Below, piece by piece: positions 20,941-31,746 of a stretch of 64,000 nt of DNA. The DNA lies in assembly GCA_023101885.1 (NCBI GenBank), contig JALPQD010000115.1, positions 1,557,953 to 1,621,952 on the forward strand, in the 5' to 3' direction. The position numbers and the translations under genes are program-made. The notes under the pieces were generated by a model, which did no database searches, was not told the origin of the DNA, and saw only the letters and a program-made list of their open reading frames with translations. The stretch comes from Typhlomys cinereus (Eukaryota > Chordata > Mammalia > Rodentia > Platacanthomyidae). Numbering within the stretch: position 1 is the first letter of the stretch; every line of letters starts with the position of its first letter.

Positions 20941-21439
20941 CCCACCATCCAGCCGGAGCCGCGCGCGGGACCGAGGGAACAGGAGGACCTCCCCTTGCGC
21001 CCGGGCCCCGCCCCAGCTGCCCTCGGGTTAAATAGCTCCACGCCGACGCGCCCATCGTCCCTTTTTGCACCCCAACCCGCTCCGCCGGTCGGGACGCGCA
21101 CGCGGTCCAGCCGGGCCTCAACCCCGCGCCCTAGCTGGTGAGTACCCTCCCCACCCCGCGCACCGCCCACCAGGACCCCAGGTCGGCCCACAGGGACCCG
21201 GCTCAGAATCCCACCATCCAGCCGGAGCCGCGCGTGGGGCCGAGGGACGAGGAGGACCTCCCCCTGCGCCCGGGCCCCGCCCCAGCTGCCCTCGGGTTAA
21301 ATAGCTCCACGCCGACGCCCCCATCCTCCCTTTTCACCCCACCCCGCTCCGCCGGTCTGGACGCGCGCTCGGTCCAGCCGGGCCTCACCCCACGACCTAG
21401 GTAAGTCTCCGCCCACCCCCCCCACCAGGACCACAGGCC
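20941..21439 (+). promoter_or_regulatory. L1 promoter: two GC-rich monomers, 269-bp period
   Basis: Copy 1 starts at 20941 and copy 2 at 21210 with 'cccaccatccagccggagcc', giving a period of 269 bp. Copy 2 is slightly shorter. Shared blocks are 'cgggccccgccccagctgcc' (GC boxes), the TATA-like ttaaatag (21028-21035 and 21297-21304, again 269 apart) and 'ggtccagccgggcctca'. Both end in a splice-donor-like site: gtgagt at 21138-21143 and gtaagt at 21401-21406. Tandem 5' monomers acting as an RNA polymerase II promoter are known for mouse L1; this monomer's sequence is not one I recognise. Confidence 0.85.
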
Positions 21440-21482
21440 AAATACTTCAGTTTAGTGAAATTGAGAGATCTTAAGAGTTAAA

Positions 21483-22553
21483 ATGACAATGCCAAAGTCA
21501 AAGTGCAAATCCATGAGAAGCAACACTCAAGTAAACAAATTTCCCACTGAAGAAATTAATCCCATAATGTTAGACTCCAACAAGAACAAACCCACGGAAA
21601 AAGGCCAAGAAAGCCCCACCCAGGATAAAGACTTTCAAAATATGATCATTACCATGTTCAATACTATGAAAGAGGAAATCCGGGAGGAATTACATAATCG
21701 AATCAATCGCTTTGAAGAGGAACACAACAGACATCTGGAGGAGTTGAGAAAAACAGTGCAAGAAACAAAAAGTGGCATAGAGCAGTTAAAACAAACTCAA
21801 GCAGAGTTTAAAACTGAGCTAAAAGACAAGTTATCTTCAACCCAGAACGCTACAGAGAGTCTTACCAACAGAACTAACAAAGCAGAAAACAGAATTTCAG
21901 ACCTTGAAGATAAAGTGGGAGTACTATCCAGCTCAATGGAAGAGGTTGTTAAAGCCAAAAAGATACTTGAGAGAAATATCCAAGAGATATGGGACACCCT
22001 GAAGAAGCCTAACATGCGTATTCATGGAATACCAGAGCAAGAATCTCAAAATACCACCCCTGAGGAAATTTTTCAAATGATCATCAAGGAAAACTTTCCT
22101 CATCTAAAAAAAGAGAGGCCCATCCATATACAAGAGGCATTCCGCACCCCAAACAGATACGACCAAAATAGAAGCACACCGCGGCAAATAATAGTTAAAA
22201 CACTCCACATTCAAGATAAAGAACTGGTGCTGAGAGCTTCAAGGGAGAAAAAACAAGTCACTTTTAAAGGTAAACCTATTAAAATAACAAATGACTTCTC
22301 AGTCGAAACAGTAAAAGCAAGAAGAGCTTGGAGAGACATACTTCAAGTAATGAATGAGCAAAAATGTCAACCCAGGCTGATTTACCCTGCAAAACTATCA
22401 GTCATGATCGAGGGAGAAAGAAAAATTTTCCAGCACAAAGACAACTTGAAGGGATACATGGCCACCAAACCAGGCCTTCAAAAACTGCTAGAAATGATAC
22501 TCAAGCGTGAAGAAAAAAACAGGCATATCCAGGAGAACAGAAGGCAAGTATAA
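21483..22553 (+). CDS. L1 ORF1 protein, RNA-binding chaperone, intact
   Basis: 356 codons, ATG at 21483, TAA at 22551-22553. Residues 1-55 are a polar, lysine-rich N-terminus. About 55-170 is a heptad-rich coiled coil rich in E, K, Q and N that should trimerise. The RRM-like domain begins around N177 (NMRIHGIPE). The C-terminal domain includes the conserved YPAKLS at about 301-306 and basic patches (ASREKKQ) for RNA binding. ORF1p coats L1 RNA in cytoplasmic ribonucleoprotein particles and acts as a nucleic-acid chaperone. Its length is close to rodent and human ORF1p (roughly 340-370). The second ATG, three codons in, is an alternative start. No frameshift or internal stop. Confidence 0.95.
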   Translation: MTMPKSKCKSMRSNTQVNKFPTEEINPIMLDSNKNKPTEKGQESPTQDKDFQNMIITMFNTMKEEIREELHNRINRFEEEHNRHLEELRKTVQETKSGIEQLKQTQAEFKTELKDKLSSTQNATESLTNRTNKAENRISDLEDKVGVLSSSMEEVVKAKKILERNIQEIWDTLKKPNMRIHGIPEQESQNTTPEEIFQMIIKENFPHLKKERPIHIQEAFRTPNRYDQNRSTPRQIIVKTLHIQDKELVLRASREKKQVTFKGKPIKITNDFSVETVKARRAWRDILQVMNEQKCQPRLIYPAKLSVMIEGERKIFQHKDNLKGYMATKPGLQKLLEMILKREEKNRHIQENRRQV

Positions 22554-22603
22554 CATCATTAAAAACGAAGCAATATACTTATAAAAGCTACTAAACATAA
22601 TAA

Positions 22604-23455
22604 ATGTCTGGAATTAACAATAGTTTCTCCATTATAACACTAAATGTTAATGGACTTAATTCACCGATCAAGAGACACAGATTACAAACATGGATTAAAA
22701 ATCACAATCCATCAATCTGCTGCCTGCAGGAAACCCATCTCACCACAAAAGATAGGCACGCTCTAAAAATAAAAGGCTGGTCAACAATTCTACAAGCAAA
22801 TGGAAGCAGAAAACAGGCAGGGGTAGCCATTATGCTATCAGACAAAGTGGATTTCAAACCAAAGAAAATTATAAGAGACACGGATGGATACTACATTTTA
22901 GTCACAGGTACAATTCACCAGGAAGACTTCACAATCCTGAACATATATGCACCCAATACGGGCCCCTCCACATTCATTAAGAAAACCTTACAGTGTCTAA
23001 AGCAAGAAATCAATCCCCAAACGATAATTCTTGGGGACTTCAACACCGCCCTGTCAACATGGGATAGATCAACAGGTCAAAAGCTTAACAGAGACACTTT
23101 GGAACTTAATCAAACCCTGAAAGAAATGGACCTTACAGATCTCTATCGAACTTTTCACCCACGCACCAAAGAATACACATTTTTCTCAGCACCACACGGA
23201 ACTTTCTCCAAAATAGATCACATATTGGGCCACAAAATGAATCTACACATATACAAGAAAGTTGAAATTCTAACCTGTGCCCTATCAGACCACCACGGCC
23301 TAAAGCTGGACATCCACAACACATCAAACAAGAGAAAATACACTAACTCCTGGAAACTTAACACTATGATGCTGAATGAGAACTGGATTCAGGAAGAAAT
23401 TAAAAAGGAAATTCAAGATTTCCTGAAAGTGAATGATAACGAAAATACAACTTAA
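22604..23455 (+). CDS. L1 ORF2 endonuclease domain, truncated by a stop
   Basis: 283 codons ending at an in-frame TAA. It is an apurinic-like endonuclease fold that nicks target DNA at T-rich/A-rich sites. Visible motifs are LNVNGLN (with N14), LQETH (E43), NIYAPN, GDFNT (D145, N147), SKIDHI (D205) and SDHH (D229, H230). All catalytic and metal-binding residues known for this family are present. The peptide stops shortly after the endonuclease, before the reverse transcriptase. Whether it is translated or stable alone is unknown. Confidence 0.9.
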   Translation: MSGINNSFSIITLNVNGLNSPIKRHRLQTWIKNHNPSICCLQETHLTTKDRHALKIKGWSTILQANGSRKQAGVAIMLSDKVDFKPKKIIRDTDGYYILVTGTIHQEDFTILNIYAPNTGPSTFIKKTLQCLKQEINPQTIILGDFNTALSTWDRSTGQKLNRDTLELNQTLKEMDLTDLYRTFHPRTKEYTFFSAPHGTFSKIDHILGHKMNLHIYKKVEILTCALSDHHGLKLDIHNTSNKRKYTNSWKLNTMMLNENWIQEEIKKEIQDFLKVNDNENTT

Positions 23456-23473
23456 CAAAATCTCTGGGACACA

Positions 23474-25900
23474 ATGAAAGCTGTTCTAAGAGGTAAGTTC
23501 ATAGCTCTTAATGCCTACGTCAAAAAAATGGAAACGTCAGAAATAAACAACTTAACAATGCAGCTTAAAGCTTTAGAGAAGCTAGAGCAATCTGATCCCA
23601 AAAGTAGTAGAAGAGAGGAGATTAGCAAAATAAGGGGAGAAATATCTGAAATCGAGATTAAGAAAACGAGAGAAAAAATCAACCAGTCAAAAAGCTGGTT
23701 CTTTGAAAAAATCAATAAGATTGATACACCCCTAGCTAAACTAACCAAAAGCAAGAGAGAGAAAACCCAAATTAACAAAATTAGAAATGAACATGGAGTT
23801 ATCACTACTGATACCCAAGAAATCCAGAGATTTATAACATCATATTTCAAAAACTTATACTCTGTGAAGTTTGACAACACAAAAGAGATGGATGAATTTC
23901 TAAGTAAACACAACTTACCTAAATTGAATCAGGAAGTTGTGAATTATTTAAATAGTCCTATAACATATAAGGAAATTGAGGAAGTAATCTCGAATCTTCC
24001 CACCAAAAAATGTCCTGGACCAGATGGATTCAGCACAGAGTTCTACCAGACATTTAAGGAGTTAATAACACCAATACTCCTTAAACTGTTCCATCAAATA
24101 GCAAAGGAAGGAACACTACCAAATTCCTTCTATGAAGCTAATATCGTTTTAATCCCAAAACCTAATAAAGATTCGCTTAAAAAAGAAAACTATAGGCCGA
24201 TCTCCCTGATGAACACAGACGCAAAGATTCTCAACAAAGTCTTAGCAAATCGGATTCAAAAACATATTAAAAAGATCATTCATGGGGACCAAGTAGGCTT
24301 CATCCCCGGCACACAAGGTTGGTTCAACATACGCAAATCAATAAATGTAATTCATCATGTAAACCAGTCCAAAGTCCAAGACCACATGATACTCTCGATA
24401 GATGCAGAAAAAGCTTTTGACAAGATCCAACAGCCTTTTATGATCAAAACGCTAGAGACAGTAGGAATGGAAGGAACCTTTATCAATATAATAAAAGCTA
24501 TATACAACAAGCCCACAGCAAGGATTATGCTCAATGGGGAACAATTGGAAGCATTCCCACTTCGATCAGGAACTAGACAAGGCTGTCCACTCTCACCACT
24601 TCTATTCAATATTGTACTTGAAGTCTTAGCTGAAGCCATAAGACAAGAAAGGGACATAAGAGGGATTCAAATCGGCAAGGAAGAAGTCAAGCTATCCCTA
24701 TTTGCAGATGACATGATCTTATACCTGAGGGATCCCAAAAACTCCACCAGGAAGCTCCTGGAACTAATTGAGAAGTTCAGCAGGGTGGCAGGTTACAAAA
24801 TAAATGTGCAAAAATCAGAGGCCTTCCTATATGCCCAGAATGAAAGAAGTGAAAAAGCCTTGAGAGAAACAATACCATTTATTATAGCCCCTAAAAAAAT
24901 GAAATACCTTGGTGTAAACCTAACTAAGGAGGTAAAAGACCTTTACAATGAAAACTTTAAAACCCTAAAGAAAGAAATAGCAGAAGACACCAGAAGGTGG
25001 AAAGACCTCCCTTGTTCCTGGATTGGCAGAATCAACATCGTGAAAATGACCATCCTACCAAAGGCAATATACAGATTCAATGCTATACCAATCAAAATCC
25101 CAAAGCAATTCTTCAAAGAAGTTGACCAAACAATCTCAAAGTTCATATGGAGGCACAAAAGACCCAGGATAGCAAAAACAATCCTGAGTAACAAAAACAC
25201 AGCTGGAGGTATAACCATACCAAACCTTAGTCTATACTACAAATCCATAGTTGTAAAGACAGCCTGGTACTGGCTCCAAAATAGATACACAGATCAATGG
25301 ATAAGGATTGAAGACCCAGATATAAGCCCACAAAGTTACAGCCATTTGGTCTTTGACAAAGGGGCCCAAAGAATACAATGGAAAAAGAACAGCATCTTCA
25401 ACAAATGGTGCTGGCAAATCTGGATCTCCACATGCAGAAGATTAAAGCTGGACCCGTACTTGTCACCATGTACAAGACTTAATTCCAAATGGATCAAGGA
25501 CCTTGATATCATGCCAGAGACTATAAAAACCATAGTTGAAAGGATAGGGAACTCCCTCGAGCTGATTGGGCTAGGCCAACAGTTCCTAAACAGACATCCA
25601 ATGGCACAGTCACTGCTACCAACTCTCAACAGTTGGGATCTTGTGAAATTAAAGAGCTTCTGTTCAGATAAAGAGATTGTAACGCGAGCTCAAAGGCAAC
25701 CCACAGAATGGGAGAAAATCTTCACTAACCACATATCTGATAGAGCTCTATTGTCCAGAGTGCACAAAGAACTTAGAAAACTAAACACCAAGGAAACCAA
25801 TGGCCCAATTAAAAAATGGGCCCTGGACCTTAAAAGAAACTTTACCAGGGATGAAATTAAAATGTCTAACAAATATCTAAAAAATGCTCCACTTCTTTAG
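23474..25900 (+). CDS. L1 ORF2 reverse-transcriptase segment, open frame
   Basis: An 808-codon open stretch in the same frame as the upstream endonuclease, separated from it only by the nonsense codon (its first ATG is 23474). It contains the Z-like region (roughly residues 100-200), PGPDGF at the start of the RT fingers, [25 protein letters not shown] and the catalytic FADDM (residues 410-414 of this segment). It ends prematurely after a frameshift in a run of A. It would only be translated if ribosomes passed or reinitiated after the stop; I treat it as part of the broken ORF2. Confidence 0.88.
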   Translation: MKAVLRGKFIALNAYVKKMETSEINNLTMQLKALEKLEQSDPKSSRREEISKIRGEISEIEIKKTREKINQSKSWFFEKINKIDTPLAKLTKSKREKTQINKIRNEHGVITTDTQEIQRFITSYFKNLYSVKFDNTKEMDEFLSKHNLPKLNQEVVNYLNSPITYKEIEEVISNLPTKKCPGPDGFSTEFYQTFKELITPILLKLFHQIAKEGTLPNSFYEANIVLIPKPNKDSLKKENYRPISLMNTDAKILNKVLANRIQKHIKKIIHGDQVGFIPGTQGWFNIRKSINVIHHVNQSKVQDHMILSIDAEKAFDKIQQPFMIKTLETVGMEGTFINIIKAIYNKPTARIMLNGEQLEAFPLRSGTRQGCPLSPLLFNIVLEVLAEAIRQERDIRGIQIGKEEVKLSLFADDMILYLRDPKNSTRKLLELIEKFSRVAGYKINVQKSEAFLYAQNERSEKALRETIPFIIAPKKMKYLGVNLTKEVKDLYNENFKTLKKEIAEDTRRWKDLPCSWIGRINIVKMTILPKAIYRFNAIPIKIPKQFFKEVDQTISKFIWRHKRPRIAKTILSNKNTAGGITIPNLSLYYKSIVVKTAWYWLQNRYTDQWIRIEDPDISPQSYSHLVFDKGAQRIQWKKNSIFNKWCWQIWISTCRRLKLDPYLSPCTRLNSKWIKDLDIMPETIKTIVERIGNSLELIGLGQQFLNRHPMAQSLLPTLNSWDLVKLKSFCSDKEIVTRAQRQPTEWEKIFTNHISDRALLSRVHKELRKLNTKETNGPIKKWALDLKRNFTRDEIKMSNKYLKNAPLL

Positions 25901-26427
25901 CCATCAGGGAAATGCAAATCAAAACTTCCCTGAGATATCATCTCACCCCGGTCAGGATGGCAAAAATCCACAATACAAACAACGACAAATGCTGGAGAGG
26001 ATGTGGAGAGAGGGGAACTCTCCTACATTGCTGGTGGGAATGCAGGCTCATACAGCCACTCTGGCGAGCCGTCTGGAGATTCTTAAAGAAATTAAAGATT
26101 GAAATGCCATATGACCCTGCTATTCCACTTTTGGGAATAACCCCCCATGCAGCAGAGGTTCGCCTCGATAGCACAAGCACGACCATGTTCATAGCAGCAC
26201 TGTTTACAATAGCAAAGTCATGGAATCAGCCCAAATGTCCAACAGTTGACGAGTGGATAAGGAAACAGTGGTACATCTATACAATGGAGTACTACTCAGC
26301 CATCAAAAATGATGAATTACTGGAATTTGCCAGGAAATGGATGTCATTAGAAACAATTGTATTAAGTGAAGTATCCCAGACCCAGAAAATTAAGCGCCGT
26401 ATGTACTCCCTAATAGGTGGCTCCTAG

Positions 26428-27439
26428 TACCAAACCCACCCAGCCCACCTAGAGACAGGAATTCCAAGGATTATGAACAGGAGGGATGGGGTAGGAGGGC
26501 CACACCAGAAAGAAGGAGAGAAGGGACCATGTTACAGCAGGGAAAATAGGCCTCCACCAAGGACCCAAATAAGTAATGAGACATCTGATTAAGTTCACAG
26601 ACTTTTGTTCCTGATCATTTACTACTGAGGGGGAGTGATCTCACCAGAAGAGGAGGGCATATAGTCTGGCAGATTAAAAAGTAACAATTTTGCAAATGGG
26701 TGATAGACCCCTCCCTCACTGTGATTTCCCACTTTTATTACATCTACCTTTGAATGTGCTTTTATCACAAGACTCTAACAGCTTTTTGTCTCTGGCCAGG
26801 GGATAACATACAGTGCCCACCAGGATGGAGTGAAGGGCATTGCAGGAGCAGCAAAACTGCAAAAGAAAATCAACAAACCACAATCCAGAACTTCAGAGAC
26901 TCTATATCAACCACCTAGAACTAGGCCAGCTTAGTCTCTCCCCATCTTGAAGCTCAGGGAAATTTGCGGAAGAGGGGGCGGTAAGAGTGTAAGAGCATAA
27001 GGATGGGAGGAGCAATGATATGTAAGATACTCTATACTAGTTAGGGCTGAAGCAATCATAATTGGACTTTGCATGCCCTGCGCATTGTCCAACACACTGT
27101 TGACCTCACAAAGTCTAGCATCTGCTAAAGGCACCAAGATCCTTGGAGGCAAAGGATTGGCAGCCACAGCAGTGTTCCTATACCTAAGGGGAACACGGGA
27201 AAGGGTTCGGGAAAGGCCACTGGGTCCTTGTACGTCATCGGAGAGGAGGGCCCAGAGGAAAATCAGTCATGCACAAGAAAGGACTCTGGGAATTGGGGTG
27301 GGAGGCACTGGGGGATGGGGAGGGAGAGGGGTGGGGAGGGGGACCAAGGGGTACGGGGGGAGGAGGAGGGAAGGAGGGAACTGGTGTACCTAATAAGTTT
27401 GTATGAGCTGAAATTAAAAAAAAAATTGAAAAATAAAAA
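26428..27439 (+). other. L1 3' UTR with G-rich tract and A-rich tail
   Basis: Non-coding sequence after ORF2. A strongly G-rich purine tract (about 27295-27385) contains several runs of three to six G, typical of the L1 3' UTR and able in principle to form quadruplexes. It ends in 'gtttgtatgagctgaaatt' and then an A-rich tail with two internal T/G interruptions. Confidence 0.88.
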
Positions 27440-27455
27440 GAAAAATAAAAAAAAG
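27440..27455. repeat. 3' target-site duplication of full-length L1
   Basis: Identical to 20913-20928. Unique DNA resumes at 27456 (tacttaaggtgttg). Confidence 0.9.
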
Positions 27456-27784
27456 TACTTAAGGTGTTGTTTTAACTTACATTTCTCTTATTAAACAAAG
27501 CTCAGCATTTTTGTTTGTATTTAAAAGTTATTTGTATTTTGTCTTCTAGAATAGTCAATTTCTGCCCCTCATTCATAATTGAATACAAGACGCCACTTTA
27601 TCATCAAATATAGTCCTATGTATGGATTATATGGAATTATCTGTTTTATTCCACTGACCCATCTATTCCAAAGAGCATTACCTGTTCAGAAAACCATCGA
27701 TCTATCATTTATCTATCTATCTATCTATTTATCCATCCATCATCCATCTATCTATCATTTGTCGTCCTTTTAAAACATACTTAT
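27456..27784. other. intergenic with a (TATC/CATC)n tract
   Basis: Unique-looking AT-rich DNA with a tetranucleotide tract of tatc/catc at 27700-27762. Confidence 0.75.
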
Positions 27785-27960
27785 ATATTTAAGAGAGAAA
27801 GATGAGTTGCATGCATGCATGCCATGGTGCATGGGAAGAGGTCAGAGGACAGCCTTCAGAAGTCAGTCCTCACTTTCTCTCATGCAAGCTTCTAAGATTC
27901 GAACTCAAGTCATCAGGTTTCGAGCAGGCAACTTAACCACCAAGCTATCTCACCAGGAGC
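27785..27960 (-). mobile_element. B3-like SINE, minus strand
   Basis: 'gggaagaggtcagaggacag', 'ttcagaagtcagtcctcact', 'cgaactcaagtcatcaggtt' and 'aaccaccaagctatctcacc' follow the order of a reversed B3/B2-type element with a decayed end. Confidence 0.75.
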
Positions 27961-29186
27961 CTCTATCCTCTATCATACAGAATTAACCTTACAATTTCAA
28001 TGCATGTGTGATAACAGGTTCACAGAGGAATTCAATAAATTTCCACGAGAACCAGCACCATGGTTGCAATGGTCCTTCATCTTCAGCATCCCTCCCCAAC
28101 ACACACTCAAGACGCGATTGCTTTGCCAGGAATCCTAACATTTCACATAGAGTGAAAAACTTATAATTCACCTCCTGCCTGATGTTTCAGGCTGCCTTTA
28201 TGAATACAACTCACTACCTTCCCCCAAAATTCATACTTTACATTTCCTGCCAGTCCAATGGACAGTTCCATTTACACACACCTGCCACCAGGGGGGCTCT
28301 TCCCTCCCACCTCGTGCCTCTCCAACTTTTACAGATTTGCACCCAGGAAATTGCAGAGAGGACGGGAGGGAGGTGTTCTGAGGAAAAAGTCACAGTCAAC
28401 CACAGCTTTCTTCTGTTGCTATGATACAAGTGGACTCTTTACAGAGTCCCTAGCCTGGAACCGTTCAGATAGGGACCAGGGCATGCTGGTTGCCATGGTG
28501 AGGAGGGATGGGTTTTTCTCCATGCCCATCAGTGCCTGATGTGTCAGCAGGACAGAGCTGTCGGAGTGCAGAGCGCCTCATCAAATCATTAGACTTTAAC
28601 TTCACATTCAGTTATACGTGGCAGCTGTGAGGACCCTGCCGCCTAGAAAGACTGTTGAGGGGAGAAAACTAGTGAACCTTCTGTAATCTAGAAAATAAAG
28701 TATTCTGAGACAACCCCGCCTTTTGAAACTATGTGCTCATAAACTTTTTCAAAGGAAAGTTGATTCCATTTTGAAGTGTTCATCTTGGGCAATTCACATT
28801 TTTTAGCGCAATGTTTGTTAAAATGCTATCACCAAATCATCTGTGGGTCAGGAGCTCTGGAGGTAAAGCCATGGGATCTGAGATTTTTCAGGTCCACCCT
28901 TCAAGGAATTTCTAGACAAGCTGAAATTGGAAAAATCCCTGCTTGAGTCAGGCTGTCATGCTTTACAATTGCAAATCAGCAATCCAAGCCTGCGGCATCC
29001 GAACCTCTCACAATTCCACACCAGCCAAATTGCCACATCCTTTCTCTCTCAAGGTTAGCTGAGTCCCATTACCTGCTTGCCAAACAGACTGCATGTATTG
29101 AATAATGAGTTTTCTTCTTTTCCCAAAGTCTTATATAACTGCCATCCCGACTAGATAAGAGAAGCAATTTTAAAATATTATATTGA
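27961..29186. other. intergenic, nothing recognised
   Basis: Unique-looking DNA. Short open frames around 28180-28540 overlap on both strands without motifs. Confidence 0.65.
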
Positions 29187-29450
29187 GGACTGGGAAGATG
29201 GCTGAGGGATTAGAACCCTTGCCTTGCAAACCAAAGGACCTGAGTTGGAATCCCCAGATTCTACATGAGTGTGTGTACAAGAAGGCATTTGAGTGTGCTT
29301 GTGAAAGCTCAAGGGTGACATCGGGAGCCATTCTGGATTGCTCTACCTCTACTGCTTTGCTCTGAGGTTTTCCAGACTCTGTCTTTCAGGATCAGAAATG
29401 CAGCCATAGCCATTTCTGCCCAGCATTTTCATGTGGAATCTGGGGATGTG
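29187..29450. mobile_element. two SINE pieces in inverted order (foldback)
   Basis: 29187-29267 is a plus-strand SINE head (ggactgggaagatggctgag ... 'aaaggacctgagttggaat'). From 29268 the sequence becomes a minus-strand SINE body ('gctcaagggtgacatcggg', 'ctctgaggttttccagactc') truncated before its own head. Confidence 0.8.
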
Positions 29451-29829
29451 GCAGTTTGTCTGGTGTGGAATTGTCAGTGGCAGTTCAGGCAGGATCCTGC
29501 CCCTTGAGACTTGCTTGTGGAATGGAGGCTCTTTCTACTTTTCTCCTTTCGATGGTATGATTTATGATCATACCGTGAGGAAGTGAGCAGTCAGCACGTG
29601 CTGCCCAAGACATAGGACCCCATGTCTGGGGTTCGGTGCAGGCCTTCTCTGGTTTATGCCCAAGCTATATTCACGTGTTCTGCCCTCTAATAACCAGCAC
29701 TGACTTTGAGGAAAGAAAGGATGCACTAATTTTTTGTTGCTTTTGACTCCAAGCATTGCTTATTTTCATGATATAGATCCCACACTCATATCGGTAGACA
29801 TGTTCACTTCCTCTTCCTGATGTTGAATG
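29451..29829. other. intergenic, nothing recognised
   Basis: No coding sequence or named repeat seen. Confidence 0.55.
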
Positions 29830-30195
29830 AATGCTGGACCAAAATAGTCTGGGGGAGAGAGGGGTTAATTCTAGTTTATGGGTCTCAGTTACAGTCCAAA
29901 TAAGCACAACAGGAGGGCATGGCATGCCAATACCAGGAACTGAGGGAACCAGCCACAGCACAGCCACAAGAATTACCAAGACATGGGGTATGCTTTTCAT
30001 TCGCCAATCTACCAAAATACTAAGCCAGCTCTTTCTCTATCTTATCTACCTGCCTGCAGAATGGCTCCACCCACCATGGTTAGGTCTTGTCACATCAATT
30101 AGACAATCTCCCACAGGTTCACTCAGGCCATGCCTTAACAAAACAACTCTTCACAGATGTTCCCAGAGGTTCAACATCTGCAATTAACGTCTACA
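29830..30195 (+). repeat. ~400-bp interspersed element, copy 1 of 6
   Basis: Shares the ordered blocks 'actgagggaaccagccacag', 'ctgcctgcagaatggctcca', 'atcaattagacaatctccca' and 'aacaactcttcacagatgt' with the copies at 39700, 42480, 51735, 53050 and 58835. The layout recalls rodent hAT-type non-autonomous elements of the RCHARR1/URR1 kind, but the naming is uncertain. Confidence 0.65.
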
Positions 30196-31746
30196 GTAGA
30201 GTAGAAGAATTTGTGAATCCCTGAAGGATGTTCAGATCAAAACAGCTTCCAGTCCCATCCAAACAGAACAGAGTATAAATTCCTCCTTGTCAGAGAAGGT
30301 GGCTGAGTACCACACCATCCCCAGTCCATCCCTGACAATGTACATTAGCTGCTCCATTCACCTAAACAACTACAGGCTAAAGTCTCAGAACATTCTCCCT
30401 CTGGTCTAACTACCACCACAACCCCACAACCACACAGAGCTTTCTTTTCTTTCATTTACATATTGAACTTACAAAAACTAGTTAATTTTTTTTTCTGCAA
30501 ATGGAACCTCTTAATTAGGACTGATTTCATTTGGAACCACACATCCAGTGGAAAAACTGAGGGTAGGGCAACAGAACATCATTAATAACTGCCAAAAATA
30601 ACTTCTAATTGGTTATGGATCTTTTGCGCCAAGAAATCATTGCATCCCTCATTTGGAAATAGAAGAGTTTTGCCTGCCACAAGTGATGATCTCAACTGCA
30701 TGTGTTGCATGCCTTTTGAAAGTCAATCAACATCTGGGTAAGACTTTTTCAATATGAAATGCTTTTGCTTCTGCAATTGCCTCTTTTGATCCGGGAATTC
30801 TCCTTGCATCTCACTTCAGAAAGATCCAGAGACATGAGCTCGCCGAGGTTGGATCCAGTCCATGTTCATCACCTGAGTGGCCTTTTGCAAGTTACTTAGA
30901 GTCTCTCTGAGCCTCAAGTGTCATCTATAAAAGCACAGACATGCACCAAGGAATGTGATAACCGAATTAAGTAATGATGGTCAAACACTACTTGTGGTTG
31001 ATAAAACTTCGGAGGTCTATCCAAGGGTCAAGCCGAATCTGCAGAACCAGCTAGAACCTGGACTCCCTGAATTTGTCCCCAGCAAGAATCCCGTTTAAAA
31101 GTAAAAGCCACGTCAACCTTCTCACGCTTACCCTTTCTTAGTTTCCACACCGTGAGCGAGGAGAACTTTGGCTCTCTTCGGTGCGGGTACAATGCGAACA
31201 ACTTTGAATCCCTGAGAAATTCTAGTCACACACAGAAGAGGCCCCCAGGGAAGGGTTCGGTCCTGGGACCTGGGTGTGCCTGTGGAGGATTGCTTCTGCA
31301 GAGTCCCCCCAGCCACGCCTCCGTGCAAGGCAAGGCCGCGGCTGGTCACAAGGTGGCAGTATGTCCCCAGGATGACCCTCAAGCCCCATTCACTGCAGAG
31401 AAAGAGATCTCTTCCTTCCTCATTAATGTGGGACACGCCAATGGAAGCCAAATATTTCGATGGCCATCAGCCTTGAGCTGGAGTCAAAACCTCCTGTGAA
31501 CGCCGTTTTTTTTGCCTAATGGCTCAGCTCTTGTTAAGACAGTAAAACAGGTATTTCAAACACTAAGAAAGTATTCTGATTGCAGAGCCCTGGCTCTTCA
31601 AATATAAGAAGAGTTGAAAGCAACCTTCTTGGATCCCTGGAACCTTCCTGGTATTTTTTTTTTTTTTTGCTTTTTTTAAATAGTTCCTGAAGATACTTAT
31701 TATCTTGTATATTTTCTCATAAAGAGTACATTGTCTTTAAAACAAG
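30196..31746. other. intergenic, unique-looking
   Basis: No repeat recognised. 31130-31500 is more GC-rich than its surroundings, with several CpG and overlapping open frames on both strands, but I cannot assign it. Confidence 0.55.

Larger units (their letters stand above)
22604..26427 (+). pseudogene. L1 ORF2 (endonuclease/reverse transcriptase), disrupted twice
   Basis: The frame opens at ATG 22604. The endonuclease domain has N14, E43, D145, N147, D205, D229 and H230, at the same positions as those known for human L1. An in-frame TAA at 23453-23455 follows residue 283. The same frame then stays open from 23456 to 25900 and holds the reverse transcriptase, with FADD at 24701-24712 (residue 700 of the full frame). 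Near 25879-25884 a 1-nt deletion within a run of A shifts the frame, giving an early TAG at 25898-25900. The C-terminal cysteine-rich motif (CWRGCG...HCWWEC, 25990-26043) continues in another frame to TAG at 26425-26427. The overall span equals about 1275 codons, the normal length. Confidence 0.95.
20929..27439 (+). mobile_element. full-length LINE-1 retrotransposon (about 6.5 kb)
   Basis: In order it has a GC-rich promoter of two monomers (20941-21439), ORF1 (21483-22553), a 50-bp spacer, ORF2 (22604-26427, broken twice), a 3' UTR with a G-rich tract, and an A-rich tail ending at 27439. An exact 16-bp duplication flanks it. L1 mobilises by target-primed reverse transcription using its own endonuclease and reverse transcriptase. 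The completeness, perfect duplication and few lesions mark this as the youngest L1 in the window. As it stands ORF2 would not give a full-length protein. Confidence 0.97.

Noticed and set aside
20821..21404. GC-rich block as a CpG-island promoter of a host gene
   Set aside because: It lies inside the L1 boundaries set by the 16-bp duplication, is a tandem of L1 monomers and leads straight into ORF1.
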